A stretch of DNA of 64,000 nt from Allodiplogaster sudhausi (GCA_945643635.1 CALZFC010000043.1:1071501-1135500), one strand, 5' to 3'. Counted from the stretch's first letter, positions 11,490 through 24,373 are shown. Numbers and translations are program-made. The notes: generated by a model not told the origin, from the letters alone.

Positions 11490-14400
11490 ATGAGTGGAAG
11501 TGATGCTGTGGCCGACCGCATGGCATGGGAAGGGCGGCGTGAGTGGAAGGCGTCTCTCTTCAGCTACAGCCGATCATCCTGCGTTGCTATTTCATTGTTC
11601 CTCTCTTCCTCCTTCATTCTCTTCGTCGTCTACAGCGTTATTGTGCTAGAAGAACAGTCAACGGCAATTCATCATTTATCATTGAGGTTTGATCGTATAT
11701 TTTGAGTTATAGATAGGATATTTAACGCGAAGCGGCGCTATCCTAGTTGGGGGGACTAAGAATTTCTTGGTCCCCCCACCCCAAATAGGAAATTGCGCGC
11801 GAAGCTAATCCTGGATGTTTTGGTAATAGACACTGATTGCCATCTTTCAAGGGCGAAAAAAATTATCTGCAAAAACTTATTAGCCCCAACAAACGACTTG
11901 CAGATAACGTCATTGACTTCGTTTTCAGTGCACTAACTGACTTTGACTCTTTCGGCTGCAATGGAATTTCTCTGGCAACTCGAGTGTTTGAACTTAAGAG
12001 AACCCTGTCTTCTGTGCGGAAAGAGTTATTGGAGGCGTCTGCCTCGTTGGAGAGCGTCAATCTCCAGCACGAACACCTCTCCAGTGAACTTGCGGCTAAA
12101 AGTTCGTTGTGCTTGCATATCTTCAGCCTGCTCAGCCATGGAAGACTTTTATTGTAGTAGCGGAATTGAAGCGGCTGGAGAGCGAGATCGAGAATGGACA
12201 TCGTTTACTAAAAGATTTGCACGACAGAAGGAATGTAAGAGTGTCTCTGCCGAAGCTGCCGCTCATCCCGCCGAATCCATTCCCCATCTCAAGTCAACTC
12301 TCAGCTCAGAGACTCCATGCCTTCGATGACATCATTGACTACAGGTGAAGAATCCTCTCTTTCATACGCTTCATCTCTTTCTTCTCTCTCAGCCGCTGCT
12401 CACTTTCTTCTCAACTACGCGTATTCATCTACCCATCCACGACAAGATCGCAGCATCCTCTTTATTCTGCCCTTCTCTCCTCTCGATATGCTGTGAAGGA
12501 AGCATCAAAAGCCTGCCTCTTCATCACTCTGCACTCTCCTTCTTCTCGTGCTCTCTCTTTACTCTCTCACTGGGTTGCCGACGGGACTAACCATGTCGTG
12601 GTTAATGTGGGAACTGCTCCAATCCCCGTGGATGGCCACGCCATCTTTGTCCAGTCCCACTTTCCCTCCTTGTCGGTTTCTTATTTTCGCTGTCTTCTAT
12701 CCGTCGTTCTTATGAGGCGTATTGATTTCAGATCATTTCGCCCTAATATCGATTATGCATTGCCTCTTAGTAGTCTTGAGAAGGCAGATTCTTCATTCTG
12801 GCAGTCACTGCCTTCACTTCTTCCATATTCGAGACGGGTTTCTTCTCGTTTTTCCCATAGTTTAAAGTAGATACTTCATGGGAATTATCATGATGAATTT
12901 TAGCTTTCTTGGAATTCCTTCAGGATTTGTTGCTGGTTTTTGCACGGGAAAATTGGAATGATTTCTCTGCTGACTCCGAAAGGCTCCTTCTCTCTGCTGC
13001 TCGATCTCAAGACTCCATTCGTATTATTTCATGCCGCAATTCCACCGTCTGCTCACCATCTTCTAGAGGTTTTTTGTTTGTTTTACTAATTTAATATATT
13101 TTGACTATTTTGATTTAAGCTCTGTAATTAAGATGAAGAAATGCGACACTCGCTATTCACTGCGATCTCGCCTTCTCCATTCTTCCTAGAGGACCTCATG
13201 GCTGCCCTGAAGACAGGGACTGTTCCAGTTGTTCTCTCGCTCTCTCAGCCCCTTCCTTTCCAAGGTTCTTCTTTCTGTGAGTTGTCTTAGCTAAGCCTGT
13301 CTCTGCAGACACTATCGCATGGTCAGAAGTACTTCTTCGTATTCCCCTGAGTCGCTTCCCTGAGCTTCACTTCATCCTCCGCTCTTTCTCCATGGCCGAT
13401 ACTCTTGAACTGCGTCGGCGTGGTCGCCGCGTTCTTCAGTCTTATCTGCTGGATTCTGAGGGTAGGAAAGGATGGAAGAGGGAAGAGTATTCTTTGTGGT
13501 AACTGGAAGGGATGGAAGAGAAGAGTGCTCCTTCTCAGTGGTGGCGGAGACTCTTCTTCGTTCTCTGAGCGAGCGTCTCGGTCTTCCTTCTGCTGCTCGG
13601 CCTGCCTCTCCCGCTCTTCCTCTCTTCGGCTCTTCATTCACTCCTCCAATCCTCACTCCTGTCAATCTACAGCCGTTTGATGATGAGTTCCTTGGTCAGA
13701 ACCAATTTAAAGTCTTTAATGAAGATTAAAAAAAAAACAATTGTAATCTCAGGTCCGATGGAAGCGCCCTTCAGCTCCCCTTCATTTCTTCACAACTTCT
13801 CAGAAATTCAGCTGGTTGGTTTTTCTCGCTTCCTTATTCATATATGCTTGCATAATGAAGCTGATCGGTTTCTTCAGAGGAAATTACAAAATTGCAGTAT
13901 TCTTACTCCCTCTGGAATGAACTGGCCGAGCTGGGAGGACGCAGTGAATTCCTCGCGACAGCCGCAGAGCCTCCGGCTGAATCAGAATTCTTTCAAGATT
14001 CTGCTTCTGGTTTCCGCCCCATTGAGCCTGGCTCAGGCCATGAATTCTCTTTGGCACTTGGAGGCAATCGGCAGCGGGAACAATTCACCGGTGTGTACTC
14101 GCCATCTCTCTCTCCCTCTCTCTCTCCTCTCTCTCTCCTCTCTCTCTGCCCTCTCTCCCCTCTCTATCTCCCTCTCTCTCTCCATCTCTCTCTCCATCAC
14201 TCTCTCCCCTCTCTCTCTCTCTCTCACTCTCACTCACTCACTCTCTTTTCTCTAACCTTTTCATCAGTTTTAATACTTGCATGCCATGTATCAGTAGTGC
14301 TTCCTCTGTTCCAGTTGTCATCCTCACTTTCAACCGCGACGCAATTTTGTCTGCTTCTTTGGAGCGACTTCACCGCTGTCCTTATCTCCACAAGGTACAC

Positions 14401-16103
14401 TCAGCTAATATATGTTCTAGGTTTAAGTCATGGCAGTGGGGCGCAGTGGGTAGCACTTCCTCCCGAAAATTTTTCCTTTGCAAGTTAAATACCCCATCGT
14501 CACGAATTGTTTTGCTCATTTTGACGTCCCGAAAGTGTTCCCGATTGTTGGGAAACAAAGCCTCCTCCCACTGGTTGCACTGTTTATGTCCTATACGATC
14601 ATAAAAAAACAGTGCTGATTGAAAAAAGTTGTATGATAAGGTTGATTAGCTACTAGGGAGGTTGTAACAGTCGAAGTCGAGGCTTCGCATGCATGGGACT
14701 AATTTACATTAAAATGGGCACCCAATCCACTCCTCCCATTTCACTGAAGCTGGTCGTCGCCCTCTCTCTCAAATACAAAGCCGGTCAGTAATGGTTGCGA
14801 GCCTCGATACCGGCGACCACTGTCTTTTCATTCCAAATTTTGTTTTTGGAAATGGCGGAAAATTTTCTTTGCTCCTTGCAATTTTAAGTACGTAACCAAG
14901 TTGCATATAAAGTACATAAAAGTACTCTAGGACCTTAAAACTTGTTCCGTCAAAATGAACAAAACCATTCGTGACGAAGGGGTATTGAACTTGCAAACAA
15001 AAAATTCGGGCGGAAGCGCTACCCACTGTAACGTGGGCATCTCATAGATGAACGAGGTTGACATGAATCTTTAAATGGCTGTAAATAGTTTTCTATGAGG
15101 ATTTGCAGACTAATTTTTCCTTTCTGAGTCATCCTAGATCAAGTGCTATTCGCATGCAAAAAACCCCAGAATTTTTGGAATTTAGGGTTTCTGAGCACTC
15201 CCTGGTTAGCGGATTTCCTTCTCAGTTAACGTGCACTTCAGGTGGTTGTAATCTGGAACGGTGTCGGCCGTGAACCGCAAGGAGCGTGGCCTCGCCTTCA
15301 CGTCCCTGTCGAGTTTGTTCATTTTTCACATTTATTACTTTTCCCTTGTGTTGATTTTTTGTTCTTGTAAATCCTTAGTTATTTTCCTACTATTCGCTTC
15401 TATCTCATTTCATATCGTTCATGCACTAAACTGTACAAAACAAAGCTAGACTTCATGGTACGTTAAGGTTATAAGGGTTCTGAGATAGATTGTATATGGT
15501 ATAATCCTTCTTGAGGTTCATCCGCGTTGCATCGAACAGCCTGAACAACCGTTTCATTCCGTGGGACCGGATTGAGACGGAAGCTGTGCTCTCCTTGGAT
15601 GACGACATCGACTTGAAGCAGCACGAGATTGTCTTCGCTTTCCGAGTTTGGAGGGAGGAGAGAACACGAATCGTCGGCTTCCCTGCCAGGTTCCACGCCC
15701 GCGTCGGGGAAGAAGTCTTCTACAACAGCAACCACACTTGCCAGATCAGCATGGTGCTCACTGGCGCTGCTTTCATCCACAAGGTTTTCCATCATTTTAA
15801 CCCATGTCACAGTATTCCTCTCTTTCTCGCTCCTCTCTTTCCTCTCTTTTTCTTTCTTTCTCCCACTCTCTCTCTCCCTCCCCCTCTCTCTCTCACCCTC
15901 TTTCTCTCTCTCTTTCTCTAACCTCTCCAGGCTTATTTCTACGCCTATACGTACGGGATGCCTGCGGCTGTTCGAGAGCACGTCAACAAAGTGACAAACT
16001 GTGAAGACATCGCCATGAACTTCCTGGTGTCACACATCACTCGCAAGCCTCCTATCAAGACCACCAGCAAGTGGACTCTGCGGTTGGTGCTTTCTCCCCT
16101 CCT

Positions 16104-16138
<35 letters not shown>

Positions 16139-16595
16139 CTCTCTCACTCTCTCTTTTTCTCTCTCACTTTCTCTCTCTCTCATCTGTTCTTCTCTGAGAT
16201 GTCCAACATGCACTGAGTCGTTGTGGAGTGCCGTGGACCACTTCAAGGAGCGGCACGAGTGTATTCGTCTCTTCTCTCGAATCTTCGGATACAATCCTCT
16301 CAGGTGTCCAGTTCATGCCATTCGTTCTATGCAAATCCATATTTAATTTTTTTTAAAGAAATTAATTTGCGCGTTTTCTCCCAAGTCTTAAGTCTGGCAG
16401 ATTTTTCTCCAGCGCCTTCTAATGATGTCCTACTTCTGTGAATGTTGTTTTCGGAACATATTAATATGAGTTCGGTTCGTGGTCTTCCACACACCACAAT
16501 CTTTCCTTGCAAGGTTCTCTCAATTCCGTGCTGACTCCGTTCTCTTCAAGACTCGCTTGCCAGCTGACAAGCAGAAATGCTTCCGATACGTGTAG
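11490..16595 (+). CDS. EXTL3: Exostosin-like 3 glycosyltransferase (EXTL3 type)
   Basis: This is a type II Golgi glycosyltransferase of heparan sulfate synthesis; EXTL3 adds the first GlcNAc to the linkage tetrasaccharide. The chosen start gives a signal anchor ([20 protein letters not shown]). A coiled coil follows ([17 protein letters not shown], then [19 protein letters not shown]), as in EXTL3. The exostosin (GT47-like) region spans about 12,393-13,700, with [15 protein letters not shown] and a GTVPVVLS block. The linker carries [20 protein letters not shown], and the GT64 domain spans 14,316-16,595. The GT64 part has [35 protein letters not shown], the DDD metal-binding motif in [18 protein letters not shown], and [19 protein letters not shown]. 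It ends KQKCFRYV. Every GT64 junction reads in frame with GT-AG signals. The complete order of anchor, coil, GT47-like and GT64 separates it from EXT1/2 and EXTL2. Confidence 0.93.
11733..11792. repeat. Short hairpin repeat family R2, copy 1
   Basis: CTATCCTAGTTGGGGGGACT is followed by a GGTCCCCCCA block, forming a small hairpin in EXTL3 intron 1. A close relative occurs in an ARF1 intron at 26332-26392 (CTATCCTAGTCGGGGGGACT). These are short MITE-like or hairpin elements. Confidence 0.55.
14104..14260 (+). repeat. (CT)n microsatellite in an EXTL3 intron
   Basis: Imperfect CT repeats (CTCTCTCC and CTCACT variants) lie upstream of the acceptor of the first GT64 exon. Confidence 0.85.
14430..15040. 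repeat. Foldback with tRNA-like (SINE-type) termini in an EXTL3 intron
   Basis: Left arm (14430 to about 14545) and right arm (about 14935 to 15040, inverted) match at roughly 85 percent over about 105 bp. Each arm begins with a pol III A-box-like GCAGTGGGTAGC and has a degenerate B-box-like AAGTTCAATACCCC, followed by CGTCACGAAT and TCATTTTGACG. The ~390 bp between the arms is unrelated unique-looking DNA. The structure fits two head-to-head copies of a tRNA-derived SINE, or a foldback element, inserted in the intron between the CPYLHK and VVVIWN exons. Confidence 0.6.
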
Positions 16596-17239
16596 CCAGT
16601 TGCCTTCCCGAATCGCCTTCTCTCACCCCCCCCCTCTTTGTTATCTTCTTGCATAGTTGTTTTGATCAATTTGAATTAAACTGCATAGTGAATCTCTCTG
16701 CCAAATGCCGAAATTGTTGGCTGTCTCTCCGGGTTCTCACAGAACGCCTTTCCAGCGTGTGCTTATTCTTACCTTTGGCATTTGCTCATGCACTCCTGCC
16801 TATATTCTTATGGAAATGAAGACTCTTTTCTGGCTTGTCTGGCAACTGTGGATCAAAGGAAAATCAAATTGGAGTTGATATGGGCAAGTCGAGCCATGCA
16901 GACCTGTTACGATTGACTTTGAAATAGTAGAATCGGGAGAGACAAGTGAAAAAGCGTAACTACCGGAGAGGGATGTTGGCTGAGTGCCAAAAGAGGAGGG
17001 GCGTGGCTAGCGGCCTCGCCCTCCCATGCCGTATCTGCCTGGCATGTCTCTCATGTAGCAGTGATCGATCGTGGAAGGCAGTCCTCGTTCCCTCCCCGCG
17101 CGGATATCCCCGTGCTGTCCCCTTCATGATATTCCTGCCAAGGTAGGAAGAGTCATTGAGAATGGGCGATTCCGTTCATGATAGGCTTGGCTCGTTTATG
17201 CTCTTTCATTTAATCTCTCCCCCATCTCACTTCTTATTT
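16596..17239. other. Intergenic, EXTL3 3' flank
   Basis: No gene was recognised here. The first part should be EXTL3 3'UTR. Around 16,950-17,150 a plus-strand frame with several Cys codons (LPCRICLACLSC) is open, but it has no link to neighbouring exons. Confidence 0.3.
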
Positions 17240-17649
17240 ATGTCACTGTTGTCAATATATTCCCGGCTATCCATCCTCGCTCTTCGCATTCTCCTGTCCT
17301 TCTGTTGATGTTCAATCTGCGTCCGTGAAATGACGACATTCCTCTGGCCCGAACTATGTTTGCCTTAAAGGAGCTGCTTGTTCCGCTCCCCCCCCCAACA
17401 AGCCAAAAGCAGGAGTGGAAGCCCCCTCAGGCTCACTTGGCACTTCCGCTCAGGCCTCCACTTGGAAGGTGAGCAAAGTGTCACGTGTGGCTGCAGCTTC
17501 TACCCGCCCGTCACCCCTCTCTCTCATCTCCGTCCTGCCGTTCCCCCTCTTTCTCCTCTCTCTCTGTTCTCCTGTTCCCTCACTGTCTCTTCCATTCTCT
17601 CCTCTCTCTCTCTCTCTCTATTCTCCTGTTCCCTCACTGTCTCTTCCAT

Positions 17650-17708
<59 letters not shown>

Positions 17709-17980
17709 CTCCTGTTCCCTCTCTGTCCCTTCCATTCTCTCTTCTCTCTGTTCTCCTGTTTCATCTTCTTTTCCCCTCGGCTGTTTTTCGTAGACGGTCG
17801 TACTTTCCATATATGGTCACTGTTGGGCAGCGGCAGCGCACGCCCGACCAGTTTTGGCTGCTCAAATAGTCACAGTGTCAACGCTTGGATATTGAGAGAT
17901 AGAGAAGAAAGAGAGGGAGAAAGTGAGAGAAACGGGGAAAGAAGTGGAGCGAAAGAGAGAAAGGCAGGGAGACCCAGAGG

Positions 17981-18012
<32 letters not shown>

Positions 18013-18021
18013 TGCTGCACA

Positions 18022-18054
<33 letters not shown>

Positions 18055-19569
18055 TGCTGCACATAGGGAAGAAAGGGAGTGGGAAGCGGACCCGCCTCAG
18101 AGGGCGGGAGTGGATCCAGAAGGTGAGAGCTGTGATCCTCACGACTGCGAGCCATGCAAGGACGGCGTCTCCCTCTGTTCTGCTGCTTTCTGCTGCATCT
18201 CTTCTCTCCCTCCCTCTCTCTGCTTGCCCAACCCCTTCCTCTTCATCTGCCCTATAATCTCCCCACTCTTGGTGGTGATTCCCTCGAGTTATTCTCTGCC
18301 AATCTAACTCTCCCTTATATCGTGAAGAAAAGTTGGGTGGAGAACTTCATCAAGTTCAACCTGCTCTACGAAGCCAGAAGCACGCGGCCAAAGATAACTG
18401 CGATTGGTTTGCATTCTTTCCATTCTCTTTCTCGTTTCGTTCTTTGTCTCTTCTGAAACAGACACTTTTATATTCAATTTTCGGTTGTTTAGTATTTTTC
18501 TCTCTTTTAGTTCCTTTTTTTCGAAAGAGATGTTGTCAGGGTGTGTGCCTTCGAATACGAAAGAGGGCAGCGTCCTGGCAATTGGAGAACGACTGAAGGA
18601 GCACGACTTTCTCTTCTCCTGTGAGCAAGACCCGCATGGAGTTCTTAGCTATGAAGCTATTGGTAAGCGAAGCTCGACTTTTCTCCCCCCTTATCTCCCC
18701 CCCCCCCCCTCAACCCTGCTTAACCACTTCGTGCAACAAGACACTCCTTCTGCGACCTTTTCTACCGAGAGGTAGAAAGACCAATTGATTGTGTTGTGTA
18801 TTGTGCAAAAGGAGTTGCTGTCCACTTCAACGCAGCTAACTAGGGACTCTTCTCTCCACTCTCATCTCATCTCTCTGATCTCTCTCTCTCTCTCTCTCCC
18901 CCTCTCTCCCTCTCTCTCTCTCCTTCCTTCATAAGCACTCACACTTGTACTCACGTCGCAAAGGAAGGACTGCACTTTGACACATCCACTCTGTCTCATT
19001 GACGCAGAATGTAGAACGAATCAACTGATTCTTACGAGTGCCGCCTCGCTCTGCACACATCTCTTTTCGAGAAAGAACGAGAAAAAAGGAAGAGAAAGAG
19101 TTACCTCCAGAATGGGAAGAATTCTGTGGGAAAGGGGGAGATATTATGGAAAGTTAAAAAGGTTGTACATTTGAGTGCAACGATGCATCCCAGAATTCAG
19201 ATGAATTCAGGCTGCGTAGATAACTTCGGGAATATAATGCAAATCGGAGAGGCTCGCCGGCTCAGCAATGGGACGGTTATTCTGCATTGCAGCATCCTGG
19301 GGGGAGTTGTGAAGAAGGTCGCAGAGAAAGGTACTCTTCATCTTTCACTTCCCTCTTCTCTTATTCATTCCATTTAAGCTGCTGGCTGTCTGTTCAATGA
19401 AACAATCTATGGCGAAGACGAGACTTGGGTTCAGCCTCTCAATTATAATTCTTCTCATCGGCTGAGGCGTCCGCGAATTGAAAGAAGACAGGCAGCACCC
19501 TCAGGGGTCAGACATCGTTTTCTCATTGTCAGAAGAGAGGTCCACGAAACAACTAGAGAGAGAGGGGCC

Positions 19570-19615
<46 letters not shown>

Positions 19616-19647
19616 AAGGGAGAAGAGAGAGAGTGAGAGGTGCCGAA

Positions 19648-19700
<53 letters not shown>

Positions 19701-19755
19701 AAGGGAGAAGAGAGAGAGAGAGGAGCAAGGGAGAAGAGAGAGAGTGAGAGGTGCC

Positions 19756-19795
<40 letters not shown>

Positions 19796-21218
19796 CAAGG
19801 GAGAAGAGAGAGAGAGAGGTGCCGAAATAGAGAGAGAGAGAGAGAGAGGGAAAGAGAGAGAGAGAGAGAGAGAGGGAGGGAGAGAGAGAGAGAGAGAGAG
19901 GGAGGGAGAGAGAGAAAAGAGCGAGGGAGAAGAGATAGGAGAGAGGGCCGAGAGAGAGAGAAAGAGAGAGAGAGGAAAGAGACTTATGAGAGCGAGTATT
20001 TAATCAGGCTTCACCGCCGGGGGTTACTCTGCGGGGGAGGCTCATGCAATGCTACCGGCCGCATTACAACTTTTATGAGAAGCACTTGATTGGTTAGCGA
20101 CAACTCGAGAAGAAATCTCTTTGACATCAAAAGCATACTATTTGTAGGATGTGTTGTTGGCAAATTTGGAATTAGGATCGACGAATACGCACAAGTTCAG
20201 CCAGGAGTCTTCGTCAAGTGCATTGAGAAAGATAACAATGATGTCGACATCGTCTCGGTCTCTGCAGAAGGCCAGACAATTCTCTCTCTCTCTCCTTCTC
20301 TCTCTCTCTCTCTCTCTGTCATTCTCTCTCTCTTTCTCTCTCTCTATCTTCCTTTACTTCTTTCTTTCTCTCTTTCCCTCCCTCTCTCTGTCTATCACAC
20401 TTTGTCATCCATCCGTTTACCACTCTTATTTGCTGCCTCTTCCAGACGTGAGTTGCTCAGTTGGAAACGACACAATGGCCGACGGCTCTGTTTGGATTGA
20501 CAAGGAAAGGGCGGCTGAATTCGTCTGTAATACAGGCAACGTATCTAAAAAAGGTAATTATTAAAGAAAGGCTATCACTGAAACGAATGTGCGAGATTTC
20601 AAGTTATCGGCCTTCGAAATAGCAAGCGAGAATGGGACTGCCTGGTATCCGGGAACCTCCATTCTTTTCTTTACCATCATTCAAGTATGCTAAATATTCA
20701 ACATTTTACTCACTTTTCAAGTTTTCTAAAATGCTCATGTTAATAATGAATATTCCATGCATAGAAGAGAACGATTGGGGAAATTGTATGAAAATAATTA
20801 ATAATCTTGTCGCATGGCCAAAAGTACGTGATTGTTCTATGAAGAATGACATTTAAGGGTGCATTCTGGGCACGAAGAAAGTGCCGCTGGGAAAGGAAGT
20901 CCGCATCTCCAACGGATGCGTATTCGCATGCCATCCTGCAGCCAATGTATACATGTGTGAAAAGGTGAGCAAGAAGAGACATGAGAGAAAGGAGAGAGAG
21001 AGAGAGAGAGAGAGAGATGAGTCGAGAGAGAGGAAAATAGGGGGAGAGAGAGGCAGAGAGAGACAGATGACGAGGAGCGGCAGAGAAACGAGACGAGAAA
21101 GAGTGATAGAGAATGTTGATCCTGCCAGGTTCTTGGTGACTCAGAAGTGGTGGAGGAGGAGGGCGAGCCAGGCATCTCATACATGGAAAGGAGATTCCCA
21201 TTCGATGCCAGAGAATAA
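17240..21218 (+). CDS. Secreted modular protein with alternating Cys modules (MIG-18/Fn1-like)
   Basis: Two short module types appear to alternate, usually one per exon, mostly joined at phase 1. Type B exons start with a split Gly and Cys-Val/Ile. They are 18540-18662 (CVPSNTKEGS..AIGE..FLFSC), 19211-19330 (CVDNFGNIMQIGE..VILHC), 20148-20270 (CVVGKFGIRIDEYAQVQPG) and 20858-20964 (CILGTKKVPLGKEVRISNG). The best type A exon is 20446-20552 (VSCSVGNDTMADGSVWID, then FVCNTG); weaker ones lie near 17,790, 18,330, 19,040 and 20,000. The last exon, 21129-21218, is acidic and ends FPFDARE. This pattern resembles nematode MIG-18-like fibronectin type I-like domains of extracellular proteins. A hydrophobic start at 17240 ([20 protein letters not shown]) would be a signal peptide; the 5' exon chain is tentative. 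Confidence 0.6.
17515..17730 (+). repeat. CT-rich minisatellite in the modular-protein gene
   Basis: Repeats of a unit near TGTTCTCCTGTTCCCTC plus CT runs occur about four times within an intron. Related GA tracts (sense strand) occur at 17,960-18,050, where a 36 bp block with GATGCTGCACA is duplicated. Confidence 0.75.
19558..19985 (+). repeat. Long (GA)n tract with repeated GGTGCCGAAA blocks
   Basis: About 420 bp of GA dinucleotides are punctuated by three GTGCCGAAA and several GAGCAAGGGAGAAG blocks, so the tract has grown by duplication of larger units. It fills an intron of the modular-protein gene with GA, not CT, on the sense strand. Confidence 0.85.
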
Positions 21219-21709
21219 ACTTCTTCTGTGCAGGAAGAGGAGTCACGAATATTTCAATACCTCGCGGTATCATTCCCATTGTCACCACCTATGACATTTT
21301 ATTTCTCTAAATTAGATTATTTAAAATGGATATTTTTATAAGCATAATTTGATGCAGAGTAGGCTGCCGGAATAATGTACACTACAATTATAGGAATATT
21401 CTGAAACATTCCAATTACTTGTTATGCCTCGTTGGCCCTTGCTGAAGGTGAGCCCAGCCCAAATTACAACAAGTTGCATATGTACGTGTTGAAGCTAAAT
21501 GACTGCTTGGTCAACAGTTCTTTCATACGTGTCCCTTAGATCTATATAGTTATAAACGATAACGATATGCCTAGCAAGAACCTTTTTTTCTATGCATGCT
21601 GTGCTTTGCAATCACATTTGCAAACTCTTGTATTTTGATGTGCACTTTTTCTTTTAAATATTTATGCATTGCGTGCCATAAAAGCAGAAAATACAGATAA
21701 AGTGATTAA

Positions 21710-22308
21710 ATGAGCAAGAAGGCAGCTGAGACTGAAAAGAGAAGGCGGCTACCCGTGAGAGGAGAGAAAGCGAATGAATTCATGCGGAAGAGGGCCGCAC
21801 TCAACGAAGAACCAATTTCTTCCAGAATGGAGGAAGCGTCAGAGGAGATTATATATTCCATTCTTATTCTAGTGTAAAGAAAATTGCTTGGGGCAAAGTG
21901 CCTAGCCGATAACAGGAAAGTAGTGGAGACTATGCTACAGAAGAAGAGGAAGAGAGCAGGCTACTTGTGGAGGCTCCGAGTGCAGCACATCAGTGGAGGC
22001 TGCCAGTTGTCACGGGAGGAACATCCCGACAATGCTAACGGTGCAGAGCAACATACTCCGCCCCCTCTGAACATGGCAGTGAATGTAAACGAGACCACTA
22101 ATAGCTTGGTAAGAGTAAGGAGGTTACACTACATATATAGATTAATAGGCAAAACATTATGACAGCTCAGTGAGAAATTGATTGAGAGAATATTATTAGC
22201 ACTGACTGAGGCAGACCAGCTCCTCGCCAGCAGCAGGCACCCATTCGAATCCCTCGCAGGGCATCCTCATTCCCTCTCGGCTGCTCATTCACTATCACCG
22301 AGCACGCT

Positions 22309-22310
<2 letters not shown>
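21710..22310 (+). CDS. Possible small gene, basic N-terminus (unidentified)
   Basis: An ATG at 21710 opens MSKKAAETEKRRRLPVRGEK. A later exon contains LADNRKVVETMLQKKRKRAG and ends at a GTAAGA donor after ETTNSL. An exon starting after TTATGACAG (22170) continues in frame with LSEKLIERILLALTEADQLL. The junction between the first two exons could not be settled, and no 3' end was found before a (GA)n tract. The frames look coding-like but match no family I know, and the minus strand also has an open frame at 22,190-22,310. Confidence 0.25.
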
Positions 22311-22339
<29 letters not shown>

Positions 22340-22598
22340 ATAGAGAGAGAGAGAAACATGTAGAGAGATAGAGAGTATGAGATAGAGAGAGCAAAAGAGA
22401 GAGAGAGAGAGAACGAGAGCGAGAGCGAGAGAGAGTAAGAGAAAGAAGGAAAATGATATAGAGAGAGAGAAATAGAGTACGAAATAGAGAGAGAGACATA
22501 GAGAGAAAGAGCGAATGATTTAGACAGAGCTGCATAGAGAGAGAAAAAGAGTATGAGATAGAGAGAGAACCACATGTAGAGAGAAAGAGAGTATGAGA

Positions 22599-22645
<47 letters not shown>

Positions 22646-22665
22646 TGAGAGTAGGAGGGAGCGAG
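22310..22665. repeat. (GA)n microsatellite
   Basis: Imperfect GA repeats with GAGTATGAGATAGAG blocks; no coding content. Confidence 0.85.
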
Positions 22666-22879
22666 CGAGAGGGGGGAGGATTACAAGAGTGAAACACCGA
22701 CATCCGTGTAATGTACGTACATAGATAAAGCGATAAAGAACTGGGAAAAGTATAAAGAGTAAAAGTGTGAAGACAATAACACAATCCATACCCACGGAGA
22801 AGGAACGGGAGAGAATTAAAAAGAGTAAACAGGAAAGAAGAAGGAAAAAGGAAAGAAATGCAAGGAAAAGAAAGAAATG

Positions 22880-23283
22880 ATTGCGAACCAGAAGTCTTCT
22901 TTTTTGTAGAAGGAGGTTTGGCTGCCTTGGTTGGAATCTCCCACTCCTCTCCATTCCGAGAGAACTTGTGCAGAGTTGGCAAGTTGTTGAGGAGAAGCCA
23001 CTCCGTGATCAAAAAGGATTTCGATTATCACCACATATGGAAAACTACTGTAAACAGCTAAAACAACTGCAGGAAGGGAGAGGGGGAGAGAGAGATGAAG
23101 TAGAAGAAACAAGGGATAGATGGAGATAGAAAGAGAGCGAGTGAGAGAGAGAGAAATGATTGCCTTAGATTGCATGGAGGGCGCATCATCAATTTCGATG
23201 GCGCCAGCAGCAGAGAGATCAGGCCGAAGACGAGTGAGCAGGGAAGCCAGATCGGAGGAAGACAACTCGAAGAGAGTCGCCAT
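22880..23283 (-). CDS. Possible minus-strand gene, 5' exons (unidentified)
   Basis: An ATG at 23283 opens MATLFELSSSDLASLLTRLR and continues about 40 codons to an AAG|GCAATC boundary before CT repeats. A second exon at about 22,880-23,060, behind a TTTACAG acceptor, has a helical-looking frame (IIEILFDHGVASPQQLANSA). Another frame there is also open, and the phases do not join cleanly. A last exon near 22,200 could end CLSQC with a double TAA. The family is unknown. Confidence 0.3.
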
Positions 23284-23406
23284 GTGAATCTCCTCTCACA
23301 CTCTTCTGATCAACAACTCGGTCAATTCAATTCCTTCCGTGGAAAATAAACTCATCGAACTTGCAAAAGACCGCATGAATGGTACATTTCTTAAAAGAAA
23401 TGTCAG

Positions 23407-23458
23407 TCACGCATAACCAACAATGAGCATAAATATGGTGAAGTTCCACTGAAAGTCA

Positions 23459-23496
<38 letters not shown>

Positions 23497-24169
23497 CATT
23501 GCAAAGAAAACAGACGATGTCGTTAATTGTGCTAATGAGAAAACGAGAGAGAAGATGAGACGGAGAAGATGAGAGCAAGGAATTGTAGCCGCTTCTCTTC
23601 TCAGAACAAGCGGATACATCTGCGAATTGGAAAGAGAGCGAAAACGGAATGCGCCTGAGGGAGAAATCAAAAGAGAGAGATATGATTGACGATGGATTAG
23701 AGAGAAGAATGAGAGGCAGACAGGGCAAGTCGAAAACAGATGAGAGAAAAGAGAGACTGAGGGGGAGATTGAGAAAGAGAGAAGAGAATGGATGCCTCGA
23801 CATTTGGAATGCACTGCCGCGTAAGATGGTTCAGCTGAGAACAGCCGGTCCTCACTCCTTCCACCAAAAGACAACTACTGAAACAGTCCTTCCCTTATTC
23901 AACCACCAATGAAACGAGGGAAGACTTTAGGCTCAAATGAGAGACTGTGAGAGATAGAAAGAGGATAAGGAGAATGAGAAGAGAGACAGAGAAAGAGAGA
24001 AGAAGTAGAAGTGGACACTGCGCATCGATTCAGGGAGTGCAAAAGGGGGCAGCCGGGACAGACTGCGACTGGCCATCAAGGGGCCTCTTCAGAGACACCA
24101 CTCATAATCACATTCCTATTCCGAGAAGGAATCAACATTTTGGATGCACCAGCATGCATCATACTCTGG

Positions 24170-24227
<58 letters not shown>

Positions 24228-24373
24228 ACATTGAGATGGAGCAAGTGAGGTAGAGAGAGAGAGAGAGGAAGAGGAGGAGTGGGAGAGAGAGAGGGAGGGG
24301 GTAGAGAGAGGGAGAGAGAGGGAGAGAGGGAGAGAGAGGGAGAGAGAGGGAGGGAGGGGTGGGAGAGAGAAAG

